DNA of 64,000 nt, taken from NCBI RefSeq assembly GCF_000173075.1, contig NZ_ABVL01000002.1, positions 124,001-188,000 of the forward strand. The letters run 5' to 3'. Positions within the stretch are counted from its first letter, which is position 1. Every line of letters begins with the position of its first letter. Under the pieces are notes generated by a model. It did not search any database and was not told the DNA's origin. It saw only the letters and a program-made list of their open reading frames with translations. The position numbers and the translations under genes were made by a program. Positions 54,557-64,000 of this stretch are shown piece after piece. Origin of the DNA: Chthoniobacter flavus Ellin428 (GTDB taxonomy: Bacteria; Verrucomicrobiota; Verrucomicrobiia; Chthoniobacterales; Chthoniobacteraceae).

Positions 54557-56371
54557 ATGACCGCGACCGATAGCTATCCCGACCTGGTCGACTCGCAGGA
54601 GGGCGTTGCCTCTCACGAGGGGCAGCGTGTTTTTGAACGGTACGTGCTGGAAGAGATGGTCGGGCGTGGAAGCATGGGGATTGTGTGGAAGGCGCACGAC
54701 CAGACGCTGGATCGAATCGTGGCCCTGGAGTTTTTACCCGACCGCATCTATCGGGATGCCGTGGCGCGGGACGACTTGAAACGGGAGACGCGGCGGTGTC
54801 TCGAACTCACGCATCCGAACATCTTGCGCATTCACGATTTCCTCGAGGATGGGGACAGGGCGGCGATCGCCCTGGAATATTTGGATGGGCTGAATCTTTC
54901 GGAGTTGCTGATGGAACGCCCGAGCCGGTGTTTCCAACCGGAAGAGTTGAGTGTGTGGGTGACCGATTTGTGCGCGGCGATCGACTATGCCCACGAGGCG
55001 GGGCGTTGCATGCACCGCGAACTCCGGCCGACCAGTCTCGTGGTAAATTCCCACGGAGCGGTGAAAATTACCGGCTTTGGCTTCGCTCTCAGCACCGGGT
55101 CGAGTTCTGGCGGCACCATTGGTTACATGAGCCCGCAGCGGGTCGTGGGAGAGCTACCCTCGCCGAGCGACGACATCTATTCGGTGGGGGCCACGCTTTA
55201 CGAGTTGCTCACCGGCAAGCCGCCCTTTGAGGGCAGCGACTTGAGCGCGCAGATCCAGGACGTGATCCCGGAGAGTATGGCCGAACGCCGCCGGAGTTTT
55301 GGCCTGCCCGAGTCGGCCATTCCTCCTGCTTGGGAGGAGACGATCGCCGCGTGCCTGGCCAAAGACCCGGATCAACGGCCAGCCTCCGGCCGTGAAATCG
55401 CGCGCCGTCTGGGACTCGCGATGCAGCCGCTCGAGGAGTCCGCGAACGCTTCCGTGAAAATGGCGGCGCTGGATCTTTGGAGCCGCGCGAAGCCCGCCCT
55501 CGTGGCGACGGTATCGCGCGTGCATCAGCAACTTTGCTCCTGGATGGGGCCGATCCAGCAACACCGCTGGCAGATCATGACCGGCGTGGCGACTCTCTGC
55601 GCGATTCTGCCCTGGTTCATGAGATCGCTCCCTCAGCCGCCGCCCGCTCCGCGCGTGGCTCCTGCGGTGGCCTCGGCGCCGGTTTCGCCTGCTGCGGCAG
55701 TTGCGCCAGTTGCTCCAGCCGCGCCGGCGGTTACGCCTCCCGCATCTCCCATATCGGAATCACCAGCGATTCCCAGTGGACCGCCGCTTACGGCGGATCA
55801 GCGGGTGCTGGCGGAGCCGATGGCCGCGCCCGAGGCCGCTGTGCCGGTGCGGATCGAGACCATTCCTGCGAGCATCCCCTTTCAAGTCCTGCCTGACAAG
55901 GTGGAGGGTTCCAATGCCGAGTTCCAGGGCTCCGGTGTGTCGCCGGCAACGCTCAATCTGCCCCAGGGCGCGTATCGTATCGTCTATTCACCGCCGGGCA
56001 AGGCACTGCGTGTGACCAGCGTCCAGGTGCCGGCCGCGGGCACCGCTCTCTTCCAGCAGGAGTTCCCGCATGGCGTGGTGAAAGTACACTGTCAACCCGG
56101 GCGCGCCGAGGTGATTTGCGATGGTCGATCCGTCGGCGCTGCCCCAGTCGATTTGTTGCTGTCGCCGGGCCGCCACGAAATCGGCGCACGCTGGGATGGC
56201 CGTGCAGCACGGACGAAAACGATCCAGTTGGCGGATGCCAGTGAGCAGTCGCTCGCTTTTGAATTTCACGCCAGGTCGTCGTCGACGCGGTCTCATCACG
56301 CGAGGAAAAAGGAGAACAATTCCGTCTTCGCGAAGATCGGACGGACATTCAAGAACCTCTTCGAAAACTGA
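54557..56371 (+). CDS. Ser/Thr protein kinase-like protein, catalytically degenerate
   Basis: The 604-residue protein has a kinase domain (about 28-295), one transmembrane helix (about 348-366), a Pro/Ala-rich linker and a C-terminal PEGA-like domain (about 480-560). The glycine loop GRGSMG (residues 37-41) remains, but all three catalytic sites are lost. The ATP-anchoring Lys is Glu58 (VALEF), HRD is HRE (153-155, followed by LRPTS in place of LKPTN), and DFG is GFG (173-175). This is a pseudokinase, probably signalling by binding. It looks intact and is flanked by unrelated genes. Confidence 0.85.
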   Translation: MTATDSYPDLVDSQEGVASHEGQRVFERYVLEEMVGRGSMGIVWKAHDQTLDRIVALEFLPDRIYRDAVARDDLKRETRRCLELTHPNILRIHDFLEDGDRAAIALEYLDGLNLSELLMERPSRCFQPEELSVWVTDLCAAIDYAHEAGRCMHRELRPTSLVVNSHGAVKITGFGFALSTGSSSGGTIGYMSPQRVVGELPSPSDDIYSVGATLYELLTGKPPFEGSDLSAQIQDVIPESMAERRRSFGLPESAIPPAWEETIAACLAKDPDQRPASGREIARRLGLAMQPLEESANASVKMAALDLWSRAKPALVATVSRVHQQLCSWMGPIQQHRWQIMTGVATLCAILPWFMRSLPQPPPAPRVAPAVASAPVSPAAAVAPVAPAAPAVTPPASPISESPAIPSGPPLTADQRVLAEPMAAPEAAVPVRIETIPASIPFQVLPDKVEGSNAEFQGSGVSPATLNLPQGAYRIVYSPPGKALRVTSVQVPAAGTALFQQEFPHGVVKVHCQPGRAEVICDGRSVGAAPVDLLLSPGRHEIGARWDGRAARTKTIQLADASEQSLAFEFHARSSSTRSHHARKKENNSVFAKIGRTFKNLFEN

Positions 56372-56544
56372 TCGGCCGGGCCGGCCGCATTCGTCGCTAC
56401 CGGCGGTCGTCAGGCATTTTCTGGCCGGGGCGAGTCGAAGTAGTGGATCTGGCCAGCGCGGCCGTGAGTTGGCGAAGCGCTTGGAAATACGACGTTCGGC
56501 TCGAAACTTCGTTTTCATCCCCGGAATTCTGCTAGCAAGGACTA

Positions 56545-57805
56545 ATGGCTGACTCCAGTTCTCCACCGCCTCTGCCTCCTCCGGCGCCAACGATCCTGCC
56601 GCCACCGCCACCTTCCGTCGCGACACTACCCAAGCAGACCTCCGGATTGGCTATAGCCAGCATGGTCATGGGCATCGCCGGTTTGCTCTTTCAATTACTC
56701 GCCATTCCCGCGGTCGTCTGCGGTCACCTGGCGCTTTCCGCCATCAAGCGCTCCCAAGCGCGGCTCACAGGGTCGGGATTTGCGGTCGCGGGGTTGGTGC
56801 TTGGTTACCTCGAGGTCGTCCTGGTCGTGGCGGCGGTTGTCTTCTTCGTCTCCCATTTCGACACGAAGCCCAGGCCGGCAAACACGGTGGATACATCCAC
56901 GTCCAACTTCGACCTCTCACGCGTCGCATTGCCGAACTTTCCCGAATTGCCGGATTCGGTGTTTCAGACGCTGTCAAAGTCCGGGGTGCGCGTGGCCCAA
57001 GTCGACTTCCGGACGGCCAACCCCGGGACCGATGTGCTGCCGGGAAGCAGGATGAAAATCCGCATCTATCTGCCGCCAGGCGAGCACGCGCCGCACTCTC
57101 TGACTTGTGTACTCGTAGCACCGGCGGGGACGAACATGCTCGTGGGTAATAATCTCGACGATTTGGACGGCGACGCTTACCACGCCGAGGCGTTGCCCTA
57201 CGCGCAGGCAGGAATGGTGGCGATCTGGGTACTCTCTCGACGGCGCTCACGGCGAAGAGCCCAAAGGGATAACCAAAGGTTGGTCTCTCGCCTATGAGAG
57301 CTTCCGCGCCGCTGGCGCGGGAACGGTCAATGGGCGCAATGCGCTGGAATTTGCGCTGCGGCGACTACCGGCGGTCGATCCCGCACGGATTTTTTCCGCG
57401 GGGCACAGTTCGGCAGGCACAGCGTCCCTCTTGCTCGGCGCCTACGAACCACGGTTGCGAGGTAGCATCGCCTACGCTCCAGGGACGGATTTGGAAAAGT
57501 TCCACGAGAAGATTCTCGCAACTTCGATGAGCGACATGCTTTTTCCTGGACTCCGCGACTTTGAGCGCAAGGCGTCGCCGAAGAATCAAGTGGCCCGCAT
57601 GCACCAGCCTCTCTTTCTCTTCCAGGCTAAAGACGACTCGAAAGTTCCCCTGGCAACTACGGAGCGATTTGTCGAATTGCTCCGGGAGACGAATCCGAGG
57701 GTGACCTTTCAGACGGTCGAAACCGGCGATCATTACGATGCGATGATCGAACAGGGAATTCCGGCGGGAATTCGTTGGATCAAAGAGACGATGGATTCGA
57801 ATTGA
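56545..57805 (+). CDS. Membrane-anchored alpha/beta hydrolase, one frameshift
   Basis: The probable intact product is about 419 residues. A Pro-rich start is followed by two transmembrane helices (about 32-53 and 78-105) of DUF4190 type, then a prolyl-oligopeptidase/dienelactone hydrolase-like domain. The nucleophile elbow is GHSSAG, and later segments QPLFLFQAKDDSKVP (catalytic Asp) and ETGDHYDAM (catalytic His) complete the triad. The frame breaks at 57227-57229, where GGG has one G too many; removing it joins MVAIW to YSLDGAHGEEP. It is probably an esterase or peptidase at the membrane. Confidence 0.78.
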
Positions 57806-58061
57806 AGGTCGGGACGGTTACCGAGAAATGTAACCCGGCAAACTGCTCATTACACCGCCGGGGCTGGTTATCTCTAACCCGGTCTGCTTCCGTGACTCTT
57901 GGCGTATCCAGTCAGAATGCTCTTGGGCGGGAAGGAAGATTCCGTCATCATTCACGCTGTGAGTTCCCCCGATCGGTTCCCCTCTCCGGCTGGCTTGCCA
58001 CATCGTCTTCGCGCTTCCGGTGGTACAAGGGAGAAGCCGCTCCCTTGTGAAGAGATACGGA

Positions 58062-58355
58062 TTATTCGACGCGTGTAGCGACAACCCTCTGCCCCCGGTT
58101 GTTTTTTCCTTCAAACCTTTTCCCTTCCGCTGCAAGCACGAAAGTGTCGACCGCGGCGTTCGCTACCCAATCTATCTCATACTTCCGTTCGACCGCGGCG
58201 CTAGGCACCGTTTTCCATTTTCCCGCTCCCCACGGCGAAGCAACGCTGCCATCCGCGTGAACCTCCACGCGGTGTTTATTGTTCCATCGCCAATTCCCGA
58301 TCAAGGGATCGGCGTCCCCTGCGTATCCGCAAACGGCGATGAAAAGAACAAGCAC
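58062..58355 (-). CDS. Small secreted protein (97 aa)
   Basis: The protein starts probably at GTG 58355 (uncertain), giving a hydrophobic signal sequence (LVLFIAVCGYAGDA). The mature region DPLIGNWRWNNKHRVEVHADGSV, GAGKWKTV and FVLAAEGKRFEGK has the alternating pattern of a small beta-barrel seen in many PVC-group secreted proteins. No family is assigned. It is divergent from the gene at 58479. Confidence 0.55.
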   Translation of the reverse strand: MLVLFIAVCGYAGDADPLIGNWRWNNKHRVEVHADGSVASPWGAGKWKTVPSAAVERKYEIDWVANAAVDTFVLAAEGKRFEGKNNRGQRVVATRVE

Positions 58356-58478
58356 AGAAATCGCGTTTTTCGCGTTCTTGAATTCCAGCCCTCACTCGAT
58401 ACCGTGGCCGCGCTGCCGCAAGTGAAGGACCCTTGCGGTCATCTCCCGTGCCTCCACATCCCGTCGCAAACGCCACCT

Positions 58479-59015
58479 ATGAACAAACACCTTGCTCTAA
58501 TTCCGCTTCTCCTTCTGCCCTTCGCCCCATGCTCCGCTGACACTCCAGGCGAGCCAACCGAATACATCACCCAAGTCGCTCAACAGGGCACCGTTCAACC
58601 TGACGGAAGCGTCGTGATCGATGCCAACAAGACAATCAGCACCCCAAAAACATTCAAACCACCTGTTGAGATCATGATCGAAGCAAAGACAGATTTGAAC
58701 AGTCTCCGGCTCGGCTACGCGGCCGACCAGATCATTTTCAATTGGGAAAACAACAAAAGTGAGTTTCGGATCGACGGCGGCCCCGCAGGCGGGAAACACA
58801 AGCCGGGGATGGGTGCGATTCCCCCGAAAAAATTTGTCAAAATCCGGTGGGTCGTCACTCCGAGACGGCAGTCAATCTACGTGGACGGTCAACTTCGCTT
58901 TTCCGATGACAGCGACTACTCCGATATCAACAACCCGGTGAAGGTGATGTCGGTGAACGCGAAAATCACGGTAAAATCGATCAAAGTAAGAGAATTGCCA
59001 TCCGCCGCACACTAG
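58479..59015 (+). CDS. Secreted concanavalin-like hypothetical protein (178 aa)
   Basis: A signal peptide (about 1-21) is followed by a beta-rich domain with VEIMIEAKTDLNSLRLGYA, KKFVKIRWVVTPRRQSIYVDGQLRF and ITVKSIKVREL, a pattern of concanavalin/LamG-like domains. It may bind sugar or protein outside the cell. ATG 58479 gives the signal peptide at the right place. It is divergent from a smaller secreted gene at 58355. Confidence 0.6.
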   Translation: MNKHLALIPLLLLPFAPCSADTPGEPTEYITQVAQQGTVQPDGSVVIDANKTISTPKTFKPPVEIMIEAKTDLNSLRLGYAADQIIFNWENNKSEFRIDGGPAGGKHKPGMGAIPPKKFVKIRWVVTPRRQSIYVDGQLRFSDDSDYSDINNPVKVMSVNAKITVKSIKVRELPSAAH

Positions 59016-59161
59016 GTGTGTGTCGACTTTAGATAACATATAAAATAGCGAGGTAATGGGTCAGACGGACTTGCCCACTACCAATCGCCTGGTATTGGTG
59101 CCGTTTCGGTATGGAGATTCTAAACTCCCTGCTGAGCGGAGGTCGCGATGATCGCTGAATT

Positions 59162-59455
59162 TCACTCTCTCCTTGGCGCAATTGGGTAGCCTTCAATCGT
59201 ATATTTCGGCGTTGCCTTTGGCGTCTCTGGTTTTCGAAGTTCCTCAAGGCTGCGTTTCTTCGCCTGCACACGCTGGAACACGGGCAGTCCCACGACGGCG
59301 AGACTGAGGAAGATCACGCAGACGACAATCAGTTCCAGCGGATTTTGCGTCATCGCGAAAGAGCTCAGCAGGAGCGACACGGCGACAATCAGAGCCATGC
59401 CACCAAGCGACCAGAGTGGATCAACGCGCGATATAGAGGCTATATCGATGCTCAT
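59162..59455 (-). CDS. Small membrane protein (97 aa)
   Basis: Two transmembrane helices (about 15-36 and 38-60) are followed by a charged tail (KKRSLEELRKPETPKATPK). No motif identifies it. Start at ATG 59455. Confidence 0.5.
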   Translation of the reverse strand: MSIDIASISRVDPLWSLGGMALIVAVSLLLSSFAMTQNPLELIVVCVIFLSLAVVGLPVFQRVQAKKRSLEELRKPETPKATPKYTIEGYPIAPRRE

Positions 59456-59646
59456 GAGTTTGCCCTATTCAGGAGCGTTGGCGCTGTCGCCGACGTGCCG
59501 CAAACGGTCTGCGGTTTCGGAATTTGCTTCCAACTTTCTGGTGCCAATGAATGGCGAACGGCCATGATCATTTAGTTGAGGTAATTCCTAAACAGCCCAT
59601 GCTCCCACAACGAATTCCCGTCCCCCCGGATTGACACCAACTTCCC

Positions 59647-60321
59647 ATGAAAATTCAATTCTGCGTCGTCGTTCTCGCCATTGCGTTGATTTTCGGAATA
59701 AGGACATCGGCGGCGGACGCGCCGAAAGTCCTATTCGAGGATAAATTCTCCGACCATCTCGATGCCGGCTGGCGATGGATCCGCGAGCGGTCCGACGCCT
59801 GGCGCTTCGTGAACGGAGCCCTCGTCATCGACACCCTTCCCGGCTCGTACTGGGAGAAACAGAATAACTCGCAGAACACCCTCGTCCGTCCGGCTCCGGT
59901 GTCGCTGAAAGACGGATTCATCGTCGAAGTCCTCCTCGAGAATGCGCCCAAGGGACAATATGAACACGCTGGCCTTATTTGTTATTTCGATGGCCTGAAC
60001 ACGATCTGTTACAACAAGGAATTCGTCGACGGCAAACCGTACGTCTGCATGGCTGCCGAACAGGATGGCAAGCCCGTCTACAACGGCCCTTATAAGGAAT
60101 CCCCGGAGGGCGAAGTCTGGCTGAGGTTGATTATCCGCGGAAGCAAGGTTACCGGCCAGTTCCGGTCCTCCGAAAGCGTCCCGTGGCAAACCGTCGGCGA
60201 ACGCACTCTCCCGACGTCCACCAAGGAACTCCTCGTCGGTATTCACTCCGGCTACGGGTTGGAAAAGCCTCAACGCCAGGCCCGATTCCGAAACTTCCGC
60301 ATCCTGTCGGCGAGTGAGTGA
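59647..60321 (+). CDS. Secreted DUF1349-like beta-sandwich protein (224 aa)
   Basis: A signal peptide (about 1-23) is followed by a concanavalin-like domain. Segments include GWRWIRERSDAWRFVNGALVIDT, YEHAGLICYFDGLNTICYNKEFVDG, VWLRLIIRGSKVTGQFRSSESVPWQTVGE and QARFRNFRI, which fit the DUF1349/beta-xylosidase C-terminal fold. It probably binds or acts on carbohydrates outside the cell. The gene converges with the PepSY gene, 40 bp apart. Confidence 0.75.
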   Translation: MKIQFCVVVLAIALIFGIRTSAADAPKVLFEDKFSDHLDAGWRWIRERSDAWRFVNGALVIDTLPGSYWEKQNNSQNTLVRPAPVSLKDGFIVEVLLENAPKGQYEHAGLICYFDGLNTICYNKEFVDGKPYVCMAAEQDGKPVYNGPYKESPEGEVWLRLIIRGSKVTGQFRSSESVPWQTVGERTLPTSTKELLVGIHSGYGLEKPQRQARFRNFRILSASE

Positions 60322-60361
60322 GCCGGGCGGGCGGAACGGCATCGACGGTGATGCGTCTCCC

Positions 60362-61459
60362 CTAACCCACCCCTGCCCGGCGCGGAAAGAACCGCCGCCA
60401 GCTCAAGGCAAAGCCCGTGTAGACGAGCACCAAACCCACGAGGCACGCCATGAACGCCAGCCATTGCCCCCACAGGCCGACAATCTCGCCGGTGTGACCC
60501 AGGCGGGCGATGGCGCGGGCACGGTTGCCGCCGATATCATTCTCCCACGCACTGGTCTTGACGATGGTGTTGGCGGCTACGTCGACAGTTACGGTGTGCA
60601 CCAGGGCCCGCTGGCCGAACGAGCCGGTGCCTACCATAATATTGATGTGACCGCCCCGCAGTGAGTTGCTGGTCATCATCCAGCGCCAACCAGGATACTG
60701 TTGCTGCACCAAGGCCATCACGCCATTCCAACCGGACGATGCGCCGTTCGCGGCCGGAGCCGGAGCCGGCGGTTTGACTTCGGCAAGTAGATGCTTTCCG
60801 CCAAAGTCGCGCCACCACAAGTCCACCGGCTTGAATGAAAGGACGAGGCCGGACGCGGCAATGATCAAAAGCGGGAGAAGAAACCAGAAGCCGAGGGCAT
60901 TGTGCCAGTTCCAGTCACGGGCTTTGCCACCAGCGTCGAAACGGATGGCAAGGGAACTGCGCAGCGCCTTCCATCGCCACTGGCGGGGCCACCAGATCCA
61001 TAGGCCGGAGAGGGTCAGAAAAACGAAAGCGGCATTCGCCGCATCGACCACCCATTTGCCGGTGCGCGACATCGTGAGATTGACGTGTACTTCCGTGCTG
61101 CCGCGAAAAAACGCGCGCAGTGATACGGCGCCGCGCCCCAGCGCCTCACCGGTCCAGCTATTGAAAAGCGCCACTGACCGATCCTCGAAATAAACGCGCA
61201 CCGGCATCTTCGGGTCCGCGAACCACTCCAGGTTGGTCACCCTGCTTGCGCTCAGCTTCGCGGCGCCGGCCACGAGCGTGGCGGGAGACACACGTTCCGC
61301 GCCGCTCGATGGCGGCAAGGCACGGGCATCGCGTTCGGCCCAATTCAGGATTTGTCTGTCGAAGGTGATGAGAGCACCGGTGAGGCAGAGGGTAAACACC
61401 ACGAACCCGGTCACGAGACCGGCCGCGAGGTGAGTCCAGAAAACGAGTTTGCGAATCAT
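60362..61459 (-). CDS. PepSY-associated transmembrane protein
   Basis: The 365-residue inner-membrane protein has four transmembrane segments: about 6-28 (FWTHLAAGLVTGFVVFTLCL), 130-150, 180-205 and 335-357. Periplasmic PepSY-like regions lie between them. Conserved His residues in TM1 and WNWHNALGFW are typical of this family, which includes proteins linked to siderophore reduction and metal uptake. ATG 61459 is chosen because the first helix follows directly. It is probably involved in envelope redox or iron metabolism. Confidence 0.85.
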   Translation of the reverse strand: MIRKLVFWTHLAAGLVTGFVVFTLCLTGALITFDRQILNWAERDARALPPSSGAERVSPATLVAGAAKLSASRVTNLEWFADPKMPVRVYFEDRSVALFNSWTGEALGRGAVSLRAFFRGSTEVHVNLTMSRTGKWVVDAANAAFVFLTLSGLWIWWPRQWRWKALRSSLAIRFDAGGKARDWNWHNALGFWFLLPLLIIAASGLVLSFKPVDLWWRDFGGKHLLAEVKPPAPAPAANGASSGWNGVMALVQQQYPGWRWMMTSNSLRGGHINIMVGTGSFGQRALVHTVTVDVAANTIVKTSAWENDIGGNRARAIARLGHTGEIVGLWGQWLAFMACLVGLVLVYTGFALSWRRFFPRRAGVG

Positions 61460-61670
61460 GGGGGCGGGGAGCGGGCGACGATCCTGACCGGCTCGGCGTC
61501 TTTTCACAAGTCCGCGAATGCCGCACGACCGACGCCATCTCTTCAACCCTGGCATTCTCTTCAGCCCGGATGAAGCACGCGGTCCGGGGGCCACAAACAA
61601 CGCAGGCATTGCGTAAACAACCCGTTTCTTAGTACAGGAAACGGATGACCGCCAAAGCCGACGGAATCGT

Positions 61671-62681
61671 ATGACCATCTTCGGAAACATCTGCGTCGGG
61701 CTGCTGGGCCTGGGCGCTTTCGTAATGTTGCGCTTTGTGTCCAACTCCGTCTCCCAGTACGACTACATCGCGGCCATCCTCTTTTCGCTCTTCTTGCTGA
61801 TCCCACTCTTTGCCGTCTTCGCCACCATCACCGCGAACGGCAAGATGGATTTCCTCGGCTGGCCACGACTGCTGCAATACGGCGGCGTGGCGATCGCCTC
61901 CCTCAGTCTCACCGTGCTGATGGGTGTTTCGGCTGCCGTGCACGGATCAGGAGGCCGGGAGTTTCCCTGGTCGATTCGCCCCTTCTGCCCTTGGGCCGCT
62001 TATATGGTGCCGCTCGGCATGGCGCTCATCGCATTCTTCTGGCTGAACTCGAGCCGGTTCGCCTTGCCTGAATACTTGCTGCGCACCGCTTTTGGCGTCG
62101 TGACCGCCATCGCTCTCCTCTCCAATATCACGCTGGGCGTGGAAATCCGGCGTAATCTCCAGCAGCGGGCCGAGGAACAAGCCCGCGAGGATCTGTTGGT
62201 TGTCCAGCAGGCCGACGCGGAAAAGGACTTCAGCCGCCTGCTCCACTACACCAACCGGTTCGAACGCCCAGCGACGCGGCAATTGGCGCTCCAAAAGGTT
62301 CTTGCCACTGGCCCCCGATTCAATGCTCTCATGACCGAATGCCTGAGGAACCCCGTCTTCCAGGAGGGCCTAACTTACTTTCGCGACAATGACCCTCCTG
62401 GCGACGCCGCTCCCCTCGCCGAGCCCGCTCGGGATGCCCTCTTTCTATCAGCCAAACGCCTTCGCGAGGAGTTCGCCACCGGCAGAACCATGGCGGCCGG
62501 TGACATCGAATCCGGCGTCGACACCGTCCTCACCGTCGCCGACAAATTCTCGAAATACGGCGTCGACCTGCTCCCCGCCGTGCGCGACTACCGGGCCGCT
62601 CTTGACGCTCCGAAGTATGGGAAGGTGCCGCTGGCGGGCACGAAGAGAATGGATGCCTGGCTCTCGGCCAAAGGCAAGTAA
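61671..62681 (+). CDS. Membrane protein with soluble helical domain (336 aa)
   Basis: Five transmembrane helices (about 3-22, 30-52, 68-90, 105-125, 133-155) are followed by a cytosolic helical domain (about 160-336) with no recognised family. The segment RRNLQQRAEEQAREDLLVVQQADAEKDFSRLLHY suggests a coiled coil. The start is ATG 61671. It could be a scaffold or sensor; no evidence fixes the function. Confidence 0.6.
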   Translation: MTIFGNICVGLLGLGAFVMLRFVSNSVSQYDYIAAILFSLFLLIPLFAVFATITANGKMDFLGWPRLLQYGGVAIASLSLTVLMGVSAAVHGSGGREFPWSIRPFCPWAAYMVPLGMALIAFFWLNSSRFALPEYLLRTAFGVVTAIALLSNITLGVEIRRNLQQRAEEQAREDLLVVQQADAEKDFSRLLHYTNRFERPATRQLALQKVLATGPRFNALMTECLRNPVFQEGLTYFRDNDPPGDAAPLAEPARDALFLSAKRLREEFATGRTMAAGDIESGVDTVLTVADKFSKYGVDLLPAVRDYRAALDAPKYGKVPLAGTKRMDAWLSAKGK

Positions 62682-62773
62682 TCAGCGGACGGGCGGAACT
62701 GAAAGAGACCAGGCGCCCCCCATTTTAAGTGGGCGCCACGCAGGCTGACCGGCCTTCCATTCGCTAAACAATT

Positions 62774-64000
62774 ATGAATTTCAAAATCCGAACATGCTGG
62801 CCGTTGGTGACCTCCCTGTTCATCTATTGGGCGGCGGTGGCTATCCTGGTGTTTCTCGCGACCGGAATGAATGGCGGCCATTTTGTTTATCCGCTGGATG
62901 ATACTTATATCCACATGTCCATCGCCAAAAGCACGGCGACCTCGGGCATTTGGGGGGTGACTCCTTACGCATTCACCTCTTCCACGTCGTCGCCCTTCTG
63001 GACGTTTTTATTGGCGGTGACTTACCTCGTATTCGGAATCCATGACAGCGCGGCGCTCATTCTCGCCCTGATCTGCGGCTCTCTCCTGATCGGTGCGATC
63101 TATGTTACCCTGGCAAGGTACCTCAAAAGTCCGGGGAGAATCTTCCTCTCCCTTTTGATCCTGATCTTTGTCACTCCGCTGCCGTCTTTGACTTTTACCG
63201 GCATGGAGCACGTTCTTCATATTCTGCTCTTCACTGTCTTTCTCTTTCTGGCAATCCCCCTGCTGTTGGCCAGGAACAAGCCAACTTTCAAAGAGGCCCA
63301 GTCGACACTCATCGTGGCGCCGTTCCTGGTGGTCACGCGTTACGAGAGTCTGTTCCTGGCGTTCGTGATTTGCGCCATTCTCTTTTTCCAGCGGAAAATC
63401 CTCCTGTCCGTGATCCTCGGCGCGGTATCACTGTTTCCCGCGGTCATCTACGGCGCGTGGTCGGCGGCGAACGGTTGGTACTGGCTGCCCAATTCCGTCC
63501 TGCTCAAAGGACATCGACCGCACCTAAGCCTGAGTGTCAGCAGCATCCTGAACCAATTCGGAGGCGGTGCCTTGGATGTCATTGAGGCGAACCCGCACAT
63601 CTTGTTGCTGGTGATTTTTTCTTTGCTGGTGATCTTACGCTATCCTCCGCGGGAGAACCGCGGACAAAACGACATCCGGTGGGCGCACATCGTCTTTCTC
63701 GGGTGCGTGTTACTTCACATGCAATTCGCCGGAATGGGATGGTTTTTCCGCTACGATGCCTATCTTGTTTTCATGGGACTGGCGCTGGTGGCGATCTCCG
63801 TAAACGAGCTTCTGCCGGAAAGTTGGATTGGTATCTTGAAAGAAAAAGGGTTGCTCGCGGCGGGTGTGTTGACTCTCTTTGTCGTGGTGGTGGGTATCCC
63901 CTTTTACAACCGGGCGTCCGTGGCGCTCGAAATCACGCCGTGGGCGTCGAAGAATATCTACGAGCAGCAGTATCAAATGGCGAGTTTTCTTCGACGCTAT
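62774..64000 (+). CDS. GT-C-like polytopic membrane protein, 3' truncated by window
   Basis: An uninterrupted reading frame from ATG 62774 runs off the end of the window (409 codons seen). It has at least nine hydrophobic segments. After the first helix comes PLDDTYIHMSIAKS, the acidic motif typical of GT-C glycosyltransferases of the membrane, and later FTGMEHVLH and VTRYESLFLAF. It probably transfers sugars from a lipid carrier to protein or envelope glycans. Its C-terminal part is missing. Confidence 0.75.
   Translation, partial: MNFKIRTCWPLVTSLFIYWAAVAILVFLATGMNGGHFVYPLDDTYIHMSIAKSTATSGIWGVTPYAFTSSTSSPFWTFLLAVTYLVFGIHDSAALILALICGSLLIGAIYVTLARYLKSPGRIFLSLLILIFVTPLPSLTFTGMEHVLHILLFTVFLFLAIPLLLARNKPTFKEAQSTLIVAPFLVVTRYESLFLAFVICAILFFQRKILLSVILGAVSLFPAVIYGAWSAANGWYWLPNSVLLKGHRPHLSLSVSSILNQFGGGALDVIEANPHILLLVIFSLLVILRYPPRENRGQNDIRWAHIVFLGCVLLHMQFAGMGWFFRYDAYLVFMGLALVAISVNELLPESWIGILKEKGLLAAGVLTLFVVVVGIPFYNRASVALEITPWASKNIYEQQYQMASFLRRY

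Overview
The window is high-GC bacterial chromosomal DNA that reads like the Verrucomicrobiota (soil Chthoniobacter/Opitutus-type lineages). This is inferred from gene content: Tat-exported Gfo/Idh/MocA oxidoreductases beside TIM-barrel sugar isomerases, a multi-haem PA14 cytochrome with a secreted beta-propeller dehydrogenase, PEP-CTERM proteins, a DUF4034 protein, and many small secreted or membrane proteins with zinc ribbons. I see no rRNA, tRNA, CRISPR array, prophage or transposase.

Layout. 1-5.4 kb: the end of a metallo-beta-lactamase-fold gene and a minus-strand export cluster (PA14 cytochrome c, beta-propeller, tiny Cys-rich lipoprotein). 5.5-15.7 kb: a signalling island with a membrane sensor-like protein, a LuxR-type regulator, a receiver-only protein, and three hybrid histidine kinases, two of which are divergent paralogues. 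15.7-24.2 kb: sugar catabolism (three Gfo/Idh/MocA proteins, a sugar isomerase, a metallophosphoesterase with a degenerate active site), with a PEP-CTERM protein and a toxin-antitoxin pair. 24.3-31.9 kb: a LOG-type hydrolase, a PAS-AraC regulator, a 1298-residue mosaic secreted protein and another sugar isomerase. 32-38.6 kb: IMP dehydrogenase with a conserved unknown protein, a TonB/ExbD/ExbB operon, a zinc-ribbon coiled-coil membrane protein and ruvC. 38.7-42.4 kb: a HAD phosphatase and a coupled pair of HtrA-like proteins, one active and one with a destroyed triad. 42.4-51.9 kb: small secreted proteins and a beta-propeller PEP-CTERM protein, ending at the GTPase gene ychF. 51.9-64 kb: Nif3, 3-methyladenine glycosylase, a pseudokinase, an alpha/beta hydrolase, secreted lectin-like proteins, a PepSY membrane protein and the start of a GT-C-type membrane protein.

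Three observations stand out. First, four intergenic sites carry short tandem repeats with a 7-bp period but unrelated sequence; three stop 7-10 nt before a start codon, and two are followed by inverted copies. Second, several proteins keep their fold but have lost catalytic residues: a Ser/Thr kinase, an HtrA protease, a calcineurin-type phosphatase and an ExbD. Third, seven genes are interrupted by single-base length changes, mostly in short homopolymers. That pattern looks more like uncorrected sequencing error than gene decay, so those genes are described with their probable intact products.
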